A stretch of DNA of 64,000 nt, from positions 3,348,001-3,412,000 of the forward strand of contig NZ_JANADR010000001.1 of assembly GCF_024199925.1 (NCBI RefSeq). Reading direction: 5' to 3'. The stretch's first letter is position 1. Each line of letters begins with the position of its first letter. The stretch comes from Bradyrhizobium sp. CCGUVB1N3. Its GTDB lineage: Bacteria; Pseudomonadota; Alphaproteobacteria; Rhizobiales; Xanthobacteraceae. This document shows positions 33,646 through 42,655 of the stretch, in pieces. Under the pieces are notes generated by a model that was not told the DNA's origin, did no database searches, and was given only the letters and a program-made list of their open reading frames with translations. A program made the position numbers and the translations under genes.

Positions 33646-35964
33646 GTGACCGTTTCTCTCGCCATCAAGCAAAACGATGTCATCGAACGAAAGCGCGACC
33701 TGTACCGCTATGCGCTCGAATTGCCACTGGCTCGCATGCTGTTCATGCCCGTGGAGCCCGGCCAGGGGGCCGAGTTCACCTGCACCGAAGACGAATTCGG
33801 GAAGCTCTTGAAGGAATGCGAAATCCGCGCCCACACCATCATCCGGGACCATAACGGCGACATCATCGCGGACGGTGACAAAGACCTCGCCCCCGGCAAG
33901 GATGACAGTAAAGCAGTCAATGACGCCCGTTCGCTGTTCTTCTTTCTGAAGAAATGGCACCAAAACCCGACGAGCCTCCACCACCCTCGTCTGGACGATT
34001 TCGTCGAAGAGCATGCAACGGAGGCACGCAAGCTCGGCCATACCTGGATGCCGAGTTCCGGCGCCATGCATCGCCACATCCTCAAGTACCCCGATATCGA
34101 GCAACTGACCGCCCGGTTCCTCATTTCGAAGTCGGGCACGGTGACGCGCCAGCGCTGGCATCCGGAGATTGGCAAACTCCTGGAAAAAATCATCGATTGG
34201 CACTGGGAAGAAGGAACTAGCGGCCGCCATCTGAGCGACTCGATCGCCGAATTCGATGGCTGGTTCAACGAAGCCGCAAAGCGCCTTGCCACGGATACCG
34301 CGCTCATCGAGCCGCTGCACAAGCCCAGCGATGAAACCGTGCGCGCCTACATCAACTCGGCGGAGTGCTATGAAACGGTCTGCCGGAAGTTCGGTAAGGC
34401 ACGCGCCGATGCACAGTTCGCCGGCAACTACCATCCCATACCCGCATCCAAGCTGCTCGAGGTCGTTCTGATCGACAGCACGGTCCTCGACACTTGGTGT
34501 GTGCTCGACGACGAATTCATGCTTCCGCTGGGCAGGCCCACGCTGACCGTCGCCATCGACCTTTTCACAAGGATGATCCTGGCGGTCATCATCACGTACG
34601 AACCCCCGAGTCTTTACACCGCGATGGCGTGCTTGAAGCGCGTCAACATGTCCAAGGAAGACATCAACGAACGATGGCCGACCATCGTCCGTTCGTCTGA
34701 CGGATGGGGCAAGCCGACCACGGTCGTGGTCGACAACGAGCTCGCCCAATCCGGAAAATCATATCAATCGGCCTGCGAGGACGCCAAGGTCCACGTCAAG
34801 TGGGCTCCTGTCGCTCGGCCTCAGTATAAGGCCGTGATCGAAAGATTCTTCCTGACGCTCAAGAAGATGCTGCTCGATAAGCTTCCTGGCGGCATCCCCT
34901 ATAAACCAGACGTCATGCGGCAACTTGGTATCGACCCCAAAGAGGTCGCGACCATTCCGCTGAGCAAGCTCACCGAGCTTGTCAACATGTGCATCAACGA
35001 CGTCTACCACTACGAACCCCATTCGACGATCGGAATGCCGCCGGCGCTGGCCTGGGAAAAATCCAAGCAGAAACACAAGCGCCCGTTCATCGGCGACATC
35101 GACTTCCTGGACAAGGCCTTCGGCGCGCTGGAAACAGGGGTGCTCACGACGTCCGGCATCAAGTTCGACAACATGGAGTTTCACGACCCCAAGACCACGG
35201 GGGCCCTGATGGACGATCTGGGCGGCAAGGCGCCGCGGCGGAAACGCCGCAAGTCGCTTCTATCATCCCTGAACCCCCAAGTGATGTTCAAGTACAATCC
35301 GGCGAACATCGAAGCCATCAGCGTCTGGAACGAGCTCCGGAAGGAATACATCCGCCTACCCAACATCGCCGGAGAAGGCGCCGCCGGTCTGTCGATTTGG
35401 CACTGGCGGATCCTGCGGATCTGGACCGAGCAGGAGAGCATCGCGTTCTCGACGCCGTCCGAACAATTGGCGGCCCGCCGCCGGCTCCGCGAAGCGGTCG
35501 AGGAACAGATACCGGCGGCGGCGTTCAAGGCTATCAAACAGCAACGCCGCATCCTCCACGAACCCTCGGAGCTCATCGAAGGCAAGATCACCTTGAAGAC
35601 CAAGGCCCCTCCGACGGTCGGGGGGATGGCGCAGGACGACGTCGAAATCGACGTCGCCGCTTTCGCTCCCGATGGCAATCGCGTCCCGCCGCCGGGCCCC
35701 GCACGCGGCCGGAGCAAGGGCAAGAAGGTCGACGGCCGGACGAAGGAACGCATGAAGGAGGCCAAGCAGTCGGCTCCGGAACTTCGCTCAGCAAAAAGGG
35801 CCGACCTTGTGGCGGCCTTTGCCCGGGATGCCGCAACGAACCACCCCGCGCCGCCGGTCCAGGCCGGACCGGCTTCGCCTGCCTCGGGCGTCGACGCCTC
35901 GCTCGCAGCTTTCTTCCGCAAGCGCAACGCCGGCAAGACCGACGCCGGCGACACCAGCGTGTGA
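33646..35964 (+). CDS. tnsB: TnsB-type DDE transposase
   Basis: Protein of 772 aa with an rve-type integrase core. The catalytic triad is visible as IDST (D about 275), VVDNE (D about 363) and YKAVIERF (E about 399), with 35 residues between the second Asp and the Glu (DD35E). After the core lies a Mu-type C-terminal domain and a low-complexity basic tail (about 680-770). It binds the ends and joins the 3' ends to target DNA. Start codon GTG at 33646, preceded by GAGGAA. The tail probably contacts TnsC. Confidence 0.92.
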   Translation: MTVSLAIKQNDVIERKRDLYRYALELPLARMLFMPVEPGQGAEFTCTEDEFGKLLKECEIRAHTIIRDHNGDIIADGDKDLAPGKDDSKAVNDARSLFFFLKKWHQNPTSLHHPRLDDFVEEHATEARKLGHTWMPSSGAMHRHILKYPDIEQLTARFLISKSGTVTRQRWHPEIGKLLEKIIDWHWEEGTSGRHLSDSIAEFDGWFNEAAKRLATDTALIEPLHKPSDETVRAYINSAECYETVCRKFGKARADAQFAGNYHPIPASKLLEVVLIDSTVLDTWCVLDDEFMLPLGRPTLTVAIDLFTRMILAVIITYEPPSLYTAMACLKRVNMSKEDINERWPTIVRSSDGWGKPTTVVVDNELAQSGKSYQSACEDAKVHVKWAPVARPQYKAVIERFFLTLKKMLLDKLPGGIPYKPDVMRQLGIDPKEVATIPLSKLTELVNMCINDVYHYEPHSTIGMPPALAWEKSKQKHKRPFIGDIDFLDKAFGALETGVLTTSGIKFDNMEFHDPKTTGALMDDLGGKAPRRKRRKSLLSSLNPQVMFKYNPANIEAISVWNELRKEYIRLPNIAGEGAAGLSIWHWRILRIWTEQESIAFSTPSEQLAARRRLREAVEEQIPAAAFKAIKQQRRILHEPSELIEGKITLKTKAPPTVGGMAQDDVEIDVAAFAPDGNRVPPPGPARGRSKGKKVDGRTKERMKEAKQSAPELRSAKRADLVAAFARDAATNHPAPPVQAGPASPASGVDASLAAFFRKRNAGKTDAGDTSV

Positions 35965-35974
35965 GACCTACACC

Positions 35975-36952
35975 ATGACCCCTGCAATCTATTCGCCAGA
36001 TGAAATCGCACGGCGCATAGCGCTCTTCGAGCGAATTCGCCACCCGCACAAACTATTGAGCGAGATTCATCGCGCGCTGAACATCGTCCGCGCCGAAGTC
36101 AACCAGTCTCGCGCCGACATGGTCGAATTCGCGAAACAAAACCCCGGAATGACGATCAAGCCAAGTCCGCTTCCGCTGATCTGCGTCATCGGACCGTCCG
36201 GCACGGCGAAATCTCACGTGATCAAGACCTACTACGAAGATGTCTGCCGAACCGAGAACTGGCAGGTGGGCAGGCGGGCAGTGTTCGACTTCGAACTGTC
36301 GGTCGACGCCAACAAGAGACAATTCCACGTCGATGCCCTGACGGCCTTGAAAGACCCCGATCCCGAGAAGGGTAACGAATCCGTGCTGCGGCGCCGCTTC
36401 GGCAAATTGACCGACAAGCTCGGCACCGAATTGGGCCTCTGCGACGAGGTGCAGCATTTCATCGCCAGCGACACCGGAAAGCGTACCAAGAGCGTCATCG
36501 ACGCAATGAAGAAGACCCTCAACACCGGCATCTGCGCACTGGGGCTGTTCGGAACCCAAAAGGCCGCGGACATTTTCGATGCGAGCGAGGAGTTCGGCCA
36601 GCGAGCGCACATCCGGTTCGACCTCAAGGGAGGCAATCCCGACGTCGCCGACGACCGCGCGCTGTTCGTCGCCTTCCTGAAGACGTTCAAAACCGAAATC
36701 GAAAAGATGGGCATCCTCATCAGCACGAAGACGCTCGAGGACGCCGAGACCATCGGCTGCCTGTTCCTCCAGGCCAGCGGAAGACTGGGCCTGTGTCAGA
36801 GGATCATGAAGGCTGCCCTCCGCGTCGCGCTTGAGAGCGGCGCCACTACCCTCCTCCCGGTCCATTTCGCCGTCGCCATCGATCGCGGCAAGTTGCTGTT
36901 CGGGATCAAGGAGAACCACTTCGCGAGCCATGCCGAAGCGTTCGCAGACTAG
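35975..36952 (+). CDS. tnsC: TnsC-like AAA+ ATPase (TniB family)
   Basis: Protein of 325 aa with Walker A GPSGTAKSH (about 72-80) and Walker B CDEVQHF (about 154-160), the TniB/TnsC type AAA+ ATPase that couples target selection to the transposase. ATG 35975 lies ten bases after the tnsB stop, so the genes are co-transcribed; an earlier ATG in the same frame lies inside tnsB. The C-terminal part is helical, as in the family. It is shorter than Tn7 TnsC, close to TniB. Confidence 0.9.
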   Translation: MTPAIYSPDEIARRIALFERIRHPHKLLSEIHRALNIVRAEVNQSRADMVEFAKQNPGMTIKPSPLPLICVIGPSGTAKSHVIKTYYEDVCRTENWQVGRRAVFDFELSVDANKRQFHVDALTALKDPDPEKGNESVLRRRFGKLTDKLGTELGLCDEVQHFIASDTGKRTKSVIDAMKKTLNTGICALGLFGTQKAADIFDASEEFGQRAHIRFDLKGGNPDVADDRALFVAFLKTFKTEIEKMGILISTKTLEDAETIGCLFLQASGRLGLCQRIMKAALRVALESGATTLLPVHFAVAIDRGKLLFGIKENHFASHAEAFAD

Positions 36953-36968
36953 TTCGGGCATCCCATCC

Positions 36969-39020
36969 ATGAACACCTTCCCAATCCCGACGACTCCTCT
37001 ACCTGATGAAAGCCTCATGGGCTTCGTCGCACGAGCCTGCGACGACAACGGGCATCCTTCGGTCATCCGTGTGCTGGAGCTCGCCGGGTTTGAGACGCTC
37101 CGGGCACGCTTTCTTCCGGTCAGCGAAACCGTTGATCTTGAAAGCCTCGCACAATTCTTCGGCTGCAAGGAAGCAGAACTGCGCTCGAGAATGCAGTTGC
37201 CCATCGAGGTTCAGGGCTCGCTGCCGAACACTTTCATTTCTCATTTCGGTTCGCCGGTCCGACGCTTGATGCGCGAACCGGCTCTTCGGCGCGTGTCTCC
37301 TGCATCCCTTCGCGTTTCGCCGCATCACAGGGCTCTCTCGGCACTGCGACCGCTGCGGTACTGCCCCGAGAGCGGCGAATTGCTGACGTCCGACTGCCCG
37401 AACCCGGCATGCGGCAAGCCACTCGGCTGGAATTATGCGCAGGGCATCCCTTTCTGCGAACACTGTCTCGACGACGACTTTTGTCCCACCACGGATCTGC
37501 GGGATCTGGAATTGCCGCGTCTTGTTGGGGACGAACTAGCCCTCTACCGCTCGGCAACGGGCTTGCTGACCGGTCACCCCGACGCCATGCGTGCGCTGCC
37601 CCCGGCTTTCGCGTCATGGCATGGGTGGGAAGTCTTCGACATGATCGTCATGCTGGGCAACCACCTATGCAGACGCTTTCCCGATCGGTTCAAACTGAGG
37701 GGGGCGGCGTGCTTCGCTCTTCCCGACTGGCATCAAAACCTCATGTCGTCCGCTCGCGCGGTTCTGAACTGGCCAGACGGCTTCGGCGACCTGGTGAAGA
37801 TCCTGAATGATGCTGCCGGCACGCGCACTGGGCACTACGGCCGCCATAAAGAGCTCGGGCCCTTGGCCGACTTCGGTGACAATTACGGCGCGCTTCCGAA
37901 GGTCAAGGCCGCGATCGAACTCGCGATCGCCGGCCACTATGAGACCGTCCGCGGGTCAGCCCCCGAACGCAGCTATCAGGCGCCTCCGGAGCGTGCAGAT
38001 GAGATGATCTCCTACCGCGAGGCCCTCACGAAGTACGATGTGACCACGATCTTCTTGACCTCGCTCGCGAAGAACAAGGACATCGAGGTCATCCAGACCG
38101 GGGACGAGAAGTTCGCCCCGACCTATTACAACGAGCGGCAACTCGTTGAATTGCTGGAGGCCCGTCGGGAGGTTTTGTTGATCGATCGCCTGGTGGCGAT
38201 CACGGGTCTGCCCATGTTCGCGATCGAGGGATTGGTTGGGTCCGGCCACATCCACCTCGCCGCCGGTGCTCTGGCAAGATTTCGCGATCCATCCGTACAT
38301 AAGTCCGAAATCGAACGGTTCGGAAGCAGGATCGAAGCCAATGCGAGCGCGGCCGGCTTCCAAGATGGCAAGCCTTTGATGAGAACGGTTTTGGATGCCG
38401 GCGGCGCCGGCGGCGGCCTGCTGGTGAGGCTGGTTCAACTTTGTCTCGATGGCCGAATTGAGTATTGGCTATCGGAACGCCGCGGCGGCTTCATTTCGCG
38501 AGTGGTCCTGTCCGCTAAGGCCGTCGGGCTCGTTGAGACAATGGTCGACGAAGTTGCGCCGGCCCCTACCCCGACGAAGATGACGCGTCGGGACGTCACG
38601 ATGTATCTCGACATGCCGACCGAAGACATCGTCGCGTTCGTCAAGGCTGGGGTGCTGCAGGCGGAGTACAAGGTAAACGGGGAGAGCGTCCGACGATTCA
38701 ACGAAAGCTATGTCACTACCTCCACGGTCGCGAGGCGGCTGAACATCAGCGTTCAAGGGGTCAAGCGCATCATGGATGGCCGCGGCGTACAGCCGGCGCA
38801 TTCGGTCGATCCGCCTGGACGTTCGACGACTTTCGCCTGGCGCAGGGCAGACGTCATTCCGATCATCGAACGAAGCGTTCATGCCCCGCGACATCGTGAA
38901 GGTGTTGGATCGAGCACACAGCAGCCATTCGACGAGCATTCGGCTGATGACGACACTATCCCGTCGGACCGCCGATCGTCCAAGACGTCAAAACCGAAAG
39001 GAGCCGCTTTCGATGAGTGA
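36969..39020 (+). CDS. tniQ: long TniQ/TnsD-like target-selection protein
   Basis: Protein of 683 aa. It begins like TniQ (PLPDESLMGFVARACDDNGH) and has a zinc-finger region around residues 133-175 (YCPESGE, CPNPACGKPL, FCEHC). The last third carries two helix-turn-helix-like segments (DVTMYLDMPTEDIVAFVKAG; TTSTVARRLNISVQGVKRIM). Its length matches TnsD-type proteins that recognise one fixed chromosomal site rather than the short TniQ of CRISPR-associated elements. The element sits in tlyA, so this protein may recognise tlyA. It starts 16 bases after tnsC; the next gene overlaps it by eight bases. Confidence 0.88.
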   Translation: MNTFPIPTTPLPDESLMGFVARACDDNGHPSVIRVLELAGFETLRARFLPVSETVDLESLAQFFGCKEAELRSRMQLPIEVQGSLPNTFISHFGSPVRRLMREPALRRVSPASLRVSPHHRALSALRPLRYCPESGELLTSDCPNPACGKPLGWNYAQGIPFCEHCLDDDFCPTTDLRDLELPRLVGDELALYRSATGLLTGHPDAMRALPPAFASWHGWEVFDMIVMLGNHLCRRFPDRFKLRGAACFALPDWHQNLMSSARAVLNWPDGFGDLVKILNDAAGTRTGHYGRHKELGPLADFGDNYGALPKVKAAIELAIAGHYETVRGSAPERSYQAPPERADEMISYREALTKYDVTTIFLTSLAKNKDIEVIQTGDEKFAPTYYNERQLVELLEARREVLLIDRLVAITGLPMFAIEGLVGSGHIHLAAGALARFRDPSVHKSEIERFGSRIEANASAAGFQDGKPLMRTVLDAGGAGGGLLVRLVQLCLDGRIEYWLSERRGGFISRVVLSAKAVGLVETMVDEVAPAPTPTKMTRRDVTMYLDMPTEDIVAFVKAGVLQAEYKVNGESVRRFNESYVTTSTVARRLNISVQGVKRIMDGRGVQPAHSVDPPGRSTTFAWRRADVIPIIERSVHAPRHREGVGSSTQQPFDEHSADDDTIPSDRRSSKTSKPKGAAFDE

Positions 39021-39987
39021 CAGCAGCACTGCACCGGCGGCGCCGACCGACGTATCTCGCCGGCCGAAAACGGGAGCCGAACGACAACGGGCCTTTCGCC
39101 AGCGCCAGCGGGAGAAACGCCAGATTGCGCTGGCTTCTGCCGGCATCGGTTCGCCTGGCCCGATCGGCGATCAAATCGCCGCCTTCGAGCCACCAGTCAC
39201 GACGAACGTCACGGTCACGCCGGTAACGGTCAGCGCGTTACCCGTGACACTCGTCACGAAAGACGTGACGTCACGCGTCACGGAAGGCGTAACGTCTCGC
39301 GTTGCGGACGAAGTAACGGTGTCACGCCGTCACGTCACGGAGCGGAGTTCGATCGCTTCATACTGTCTAACGACGGCGGCACTGGCGCTCGCCGGCGTCG
39401 GCCTCGTTATGAATGGGTGGTTCGCCCGAACGCTCGGATCGACCGATCTGGCAGGCTGGACGTTCGTTGTGGGCGGCATGGCAAATGACGTCGTTGCTCT
39501 GACGGTGCCTGCAGCAGCCGCAAGGCTTTGGCTTGAACGGCAACGAGTGACTTCGGCAGTGGCGTGGCTGGTATGGTCCGCCTCTTTTGTTTTCGCTCTG
39601 ATCTCTGGTCTGGGGTTCGCCTCCGTCAACATCGCGGATTCCACCCTGGCTCGCGCGTCACGCGTCACACCTGCCGTGACGATTGCTCAGGACGCGTTAC
39701 GTGATGCCATGACGTCGCGTGACAGGGAATGCGCGGGCGGCGTCGGCCGCTTTTGTCGCGAGCGCGAGCAAACCGTGATCGAGCGTCAGCGTGCGCTGAA
39801 TGCTGCGGTCAGTTCGGTCGAGCGGGCCGTCGATCCGCAAACCGAGGCCGCGAGTAAGATCGTCGCTTGGCTCAGTGCCGGGAATGCTAATCCCACAGCG
39901 GCGGACTTCGCGATGCTCCGATTGTTGCTGCTGTCGTTGCTTCCGCAGGTCGGTGGCCTCCTCTTGATGATTGGCCGAGTCCGCTGA
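39013..39987 (+). CDS. membrane protein with Val-Thr repeats, last gene of the transposition operon
   Basis: Protein of 324 aa. The N-terminal part is basic (AERQRAFRQRQREKR), residues about 62-112 are a run of Val-Thr dipeptides, and residues about 115-225 hold about four hydrophobic segments. The end has another hydrophobic stretch (LLLLSLLPQVGGLLLMI). The start at 39013 overlaps the tniQ stop (ATGAGTGA). I do not know the family. The coding DNA contains an unusual density of GTNAC (39195-39725). Such a gene at the element's edge could serve transposition, transfer or an unknown role. Confidence 0.75.
   Translation: MSDSSTAPAAPTDVSRRPKTGAERQRAFRQRQREKRQIALASAGIGSPGPIGDQIAAFEPPVTTNVTVTPVTVSALPVTLVTKDVTSRVTEGVTSRVADEVTVSRRHVTERSSIASYCLTTAALALAGVGLVMNGWFARTLGSTDLAGWTFVVGGMANDVVALTVPAAAARLWLERQRVTSAVAWLVWSASFVFALISGLGFASVNIADSTLARASRVTPAVTIAQDALRDAMTSRDRECAGGVGRFCREREQTVIERQRALNAAVSSVERAVDPQTEAASKIVAWLSAGNANPTAADFAMLRLLLLSLLPQVGGLLLMIGRVR
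39195..39725. repeat. dense GTNAC motif array inside the membrane-protein gene
   Basis: About 14 copies of GTNAC (GTCAC, GTAAC, GTTAC, GTGAC) lie within 39197-39346 and about five more in 39655-39725. Some form in-frame Val-Thr codons, but others lie in different frames (for example CGT-CAC and GCG-TTA-CCC), so the pattern is at least partly at DNA level. Confidence 0.6.
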
Positions 39988-40045
39988 GGGCTGCGCGCTC
40001 TTGCGACCGGGCTCCAGATTTGACAGAATCGGACGGTTCCGCCGC

Positions 40046-40133
40046 TTTTCCGCGAAACGACTCACCGTTATTGCGGAATCCGACTCACCACGGATTCAAG
40101 AACCCCCGGTTTTATTGAGTTCGGGCGACTCGC
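40046..40133. repeat. probable right-end binding sites (TnsB-like repeats) of the Tn7-like element
   Basis: Three related about 22-base sequences: TTTTCCGCGAAACGACTCACC (40046-40066, spread over the core CGACTCACC), TTATTG-N7-CGACTCACC (40068-40089) and TTATTG-N8-CGACTCGC (40112-40133). The CGACTC cores start at 40058, 40081 and 40126, i.e. 23 and 45 bases apart, about two and four helical turns. They lie just inside the point where tlyA resumes. No clear TGT/ACA end could be placed. Confidence 0.6.
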
Positions 40134-40143
40134 TCTTACCTGG

Positions 40144-40545
40144 GGCGGATACGAGCAGCTGCATCCCTCGCTGCGCGGTCATCCCAAGATCGTCTCGATG
40201 GAAGAGACCGACATCCGCTCTTACGAAGGCAAGCGCCTGCCGGCGCGGCCCGATGTCGTCGTCATCGACGTCAGCTTCATCTCGCTGAAGGCGGTGCTGC
40301 CGGTGGCGCTGTCGCTGGCGGCAGCACCGATGAGCCTACTCGCGCTGATCAAGCCGCAGTTCGAGGCCGAGCGGAAGCATAACAAGAAGGGGATCATCCG
40401 CGATGCCGCCGTGCATCAGGAGATCTGCGCCGAAATCGCGGCCTTCGCCGCCTCGCTCGGCTGCACCGACATCGAGGTGTTCCCCTCGCCGATCACGGGC
40501 GGCGACGGCAACATCGAATTCTTCCTGGGCGCGCGCCGTGGTTGA
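40144..40545 (+). pseudogene. tlyA: 3' remnant of tlyA (rRNA 2'-O-methyltransferase/hemolysin A family)
   Basis: From 40144 the frame reads GGYEQLHPSLRGHPKI and continues to the stop at 40545 with the second half of a TlyA-type protein ([50 protein letters not shown]). TlyA methylates rRNA riboses and normally has an N-terminal S4 domain and a SAM motif just upstream; both are missing here. The break falls at or near the conserved Val-Asp-Val-Gly-type segment. Upstream the frame runs into transposon DNA and meets a stop at 40021. It overlaps the next gene by eight bases; the gene is surely non-functional unless the 5' half lies at the other end. Confidence 0.85.
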
Positions 40546-41785
40546 GCGTCTGACAATCGATCACGTCGGACATCGGGGCGACGGTGTCTGCCTCGACGGT
40601 CGCGAAGCGATCTACGTGCCCTATGCGCTCGGCGGCGAGACCGTCGAGGTCGAGCAGGTTCCCGGCCATCATCCCGACCGGCGCAAGCTGCTCGCTGTGG
40701 CCGTGGCAAGCCCCGAACGCATCGCGCCGTTCTGTCCGCATTTCGGCGTCTGCGGCGGCTGCGCGATCCAGCACTGGGCGGAAGCGCCGTACCAGGCCTG
40801 GAAGCGCAATATCGTGGTCGAAACGCTGGCACAAGCCGGCGTCGCGTGCGAGGTGGCGCCGCTGGTCGACGCCCATGGCGCGGGACGCCGCCGCATAACG
40901 CTGCATGGCCGCCTCGGCACGCATGAGATCCTGAAAGTGGGCTTTGCGGCAACAAGCTCGCATGACGTCATCCCGATCCATCGCTGTCCGATCCTCGATC
41001 CGGCGCTCGAAGGCGCGCTCGATGCCGCCTGGGCAGTCGCCGAGCCGCTGACGTCGAAAATGGCGGTCACGAAGCCGCTGGACATCCAGGTCACCGCGAC
41101 CGAGAACGGCCTCGATGTCGATGTGCGCGGCTCAGGTCCCCTGCCGGCGGCGATGGTCGCGGCACTCTCGCGCGTTGCCGAGCAGCATCGCCTGGCGCGG
41201 CTGACGCGGCATGGCGAACTCGTGCAGCAACGACTGCCGCCGACGCTGCGCATGGGCCGCGCCGAGGTGACGCTGCCGCCGGGCTCTTTCCTCCAGGCAA
41301 CCGTCGCAGGCGAAGAGACGCTGGCCGCGCTGGTGAGCGAGCGCATCGGCAAGGCGAAGGAGATCGCCGATCTCTTCTGCGGCGTCGGTCCATTTGCCTT
41401 GAGACTTGCGGAGAAGGCGCGCGTCGCGGCTCATGACAGCGACGCCGGCGCCGTCGCAGCGCTCGCGAAAGCCGCGCGCACCCCGGGCCTGAAGCCGATC
41501 ACGGCCGCGCCGCGCGACCTGTTCCGCCGCCCTCTGGTGCCGCAGGAGTTGCGCGAGTTCGACGCCGTCGTGTTCGACCCGCCACGCCAGGGCGCGCAGG
41601 CGCAAGCGCTAAAACTCGCCGCAAGCAAGGTGCCGGTCGTGATCGCCGTGTCCTGCAACGTCGCGACGTTCGCGCGCGATGCGCGGCTCCTGATCGACGG
41701 CGGCTACAAGCTCGAGACCGTGGTGCCCGTCGACCAGTTCCGCCACACGCCGCATGTCGAGCTGGTGGCGCGGTTCAGCCGGTGA
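40538..41785 (+). CDS. class I SAM-dependent RNA methyltransferase (TrmA/RlmD family)
   Basis: Protein of 415 aa. The N-terminal TRAM-like region ([16 protein letters not shown]) is followed by the Fe-S cysteines [10 protein letters not shown] (about 66-75). The C-terminal half has the methyltransferase motif [11 protein letters not shown] (about 284-294), FDPPRQGA (about 346-353) and [10 protein letters not shown] (about 371-380), where Cys372 acts as the catalytic Cys. The family methylates uracil C5 in tRNA or 23S rRNA. It starts with GTG at 40538, overlapping the tlyA stop, so the two were an operon; the transposon may have removed its normal promoter. Confidence 0.9.
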   Translation: MVERLTIDHVGHRGDGVCLDGREAIYVPYALGGETVEVEQVPGHHPDRRKLLAVAVASPERIAPFCPHFGVCGGCAIQHWAEAPYQAWKRNIVVETLAQAGVACEVAPLVDAHGAGRRRITLHGRLGTHEILKVGFAATSSHDVIPIHRCPILDPALEGALDAAWAVAEPLTSKMAVTKPLDIQVTATENGLDVDVRGSGPLPAAMVAALSRVAEQHRLARLTRHGELVQQRLPPTLRMGRAEVTLPPGSFLQATVAGEETLAALVSERIGKAKEIADLFCGVGPFALRLAEKARVAAHDSDAGAVAALAKAARTPGLKPITAAPRDLFRRPLVPQELREFDAVVFDPPRQGAQAQALKLAASKVPVVIAVSCNVATFARDARLLIDGGYKLETVVPVDQFRHTPHVELVARFSR

Positions 41786-41801
41786 CGATCCTGCCAGGGC
41801 C

Positions 41802-42653
41802 CTATGCCGAAGGCTCGAATTGCGGCTGCCAGCGCAACAGGTAGGACTGCAGCGAGCGCACGGCGACCGCCAGCAAAATTCCGACGAACATCATGACGAA
41901 GATGGCGACCATCATCTCGCTGGCGTTCGCGCGTGCCTCGGCTTCGATGATGAGCTTGCCGAGCCCGCGTTCGGCGCCGATGAACTCGCCGACGATGACG
42001 CCGATCAGCGCAAAGGAAACTGCGGGCAGGAGCGAGGCGAACACCCAGGCGAGCGCGGAGGGGATCACGACGGTGCGCAGCACGGTGAATTCGCTGGCGC
42101 CGAGCAGACGGGCGGCTGCGATCTGGTCGCGATCGACCGCGCGCGTTCCTTCGAATGTATTGAAGAACACCACGAAGAACACGACCAGCCAGGCGGTCGC
42201 GATCTTGGAGAGATCGCCGAGGCCGAAGATCAGGATGACGAGCGGCACCAGCGCGATACGCGGGATCGAGTTGAGCGCCACGACGTAGGGGCCGAACACG
42301 CGGGCCAGGAAATCGGAACGGCCGAGGATCAGGCCGGCCGCGATTCCGCTCGCCGAGCCGAACAAAAATCCCCACCAGGTGTTCTTCAGCGTGACCAGCG
42401 TGGCAAGCCACAAATTATTGTCGTTGCCGTTGATGCAGGCGGCAAAGCCGCCGGCATCGGCGAAGCAGCTGAGCCGCAGGAAGCTTTGCCAGATCAGCGA
42501 CGGCTTGGCGACGAAATAGGGATCGAGGATTTTTGGCACGTAAGCCTTCGGCAGCAGCGCCTTGCTCCATTCAAAGCCCCACTGCCAGATGACGAGCACG
42601 GCTGCGAGAATGGCAAGTTGCCAGAACAGGATCACGGTGCGGCTTTTGGCCAT
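41802..42653 (-). CDS. ABC transporter permease (NitT/TauT type)
   Basis: Protein of 283 aa with about six membrane segments (first at 9-27) and the permease EAA-type loop (ALLPAVSFALIGVIVGEFIGAERGLG, about 200-225). It forms the channel for the ABC importer encoded by this operon. Its start is two bases after the ATPase gene's stop. The substrate cannot be read from the sequence. Confidence 0.88.
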   Translation of the reverse strand: MAKSRTVILFWQLAILAAVLVIWQWGFEWSKALLPKAYVPKILDPYFVAKPSLIWQSFLRLSCFADAGGFAACINGNDNNLWLATLVTLKNTWWGFLFGSASGIAAGLILGRSDFLARVFGPYVVALNSIPRIALVPLVILIFGLGDLSKIATAWLVVFFVVFFNTFEGTRAVDRDQIAAARLLGASEFTVLRTVVIPSALAWVFASLLPAVSFALIGVIVGEFIGAERGLGKLIIEAEARANASEMMVAIFVMMFVGILLAVAVRSLQSYLLRWQPQFEPSA

Positions 42654-42655
42654 GG

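Larger units (their letters stand above)
1..40143. mobile_element. Tn7-like transposon with defence cargo, right part (left end outside window)
   Basis: The region carries a complete tnsA-tnsB-tnsC-tniQ operon near one end, an end-repeat region at 40046-40133, and cargo made almost only of defence, DNA-damage and unknown genes. At 40144 a truncated tlyA begins in mid-gene and in the right frame, which places the junction near 40134-40148. The transposition genes read toward the junction rather than away from it as in Tn7. The left boundary, and so the target-site duplication, cannot be seen. Alternatively the tns module may be one of several mobile elements in a composite island. Confidence 0.7.

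Noticed and set aside
32761..39987. CRISPR-associated transposon (CAST)
   Set aside because: No cas genes or repeat-spacer array in the window, and TniQ has the length of TnsD-type proteins rather than the short CAST type.
1..40143. Integrative element at a tRNA gene with tyrosine recombinase
   Set aside because: No tRNA gene or integrase seen at the visible boundary; the boundary lies in tlyA next to tns genes.
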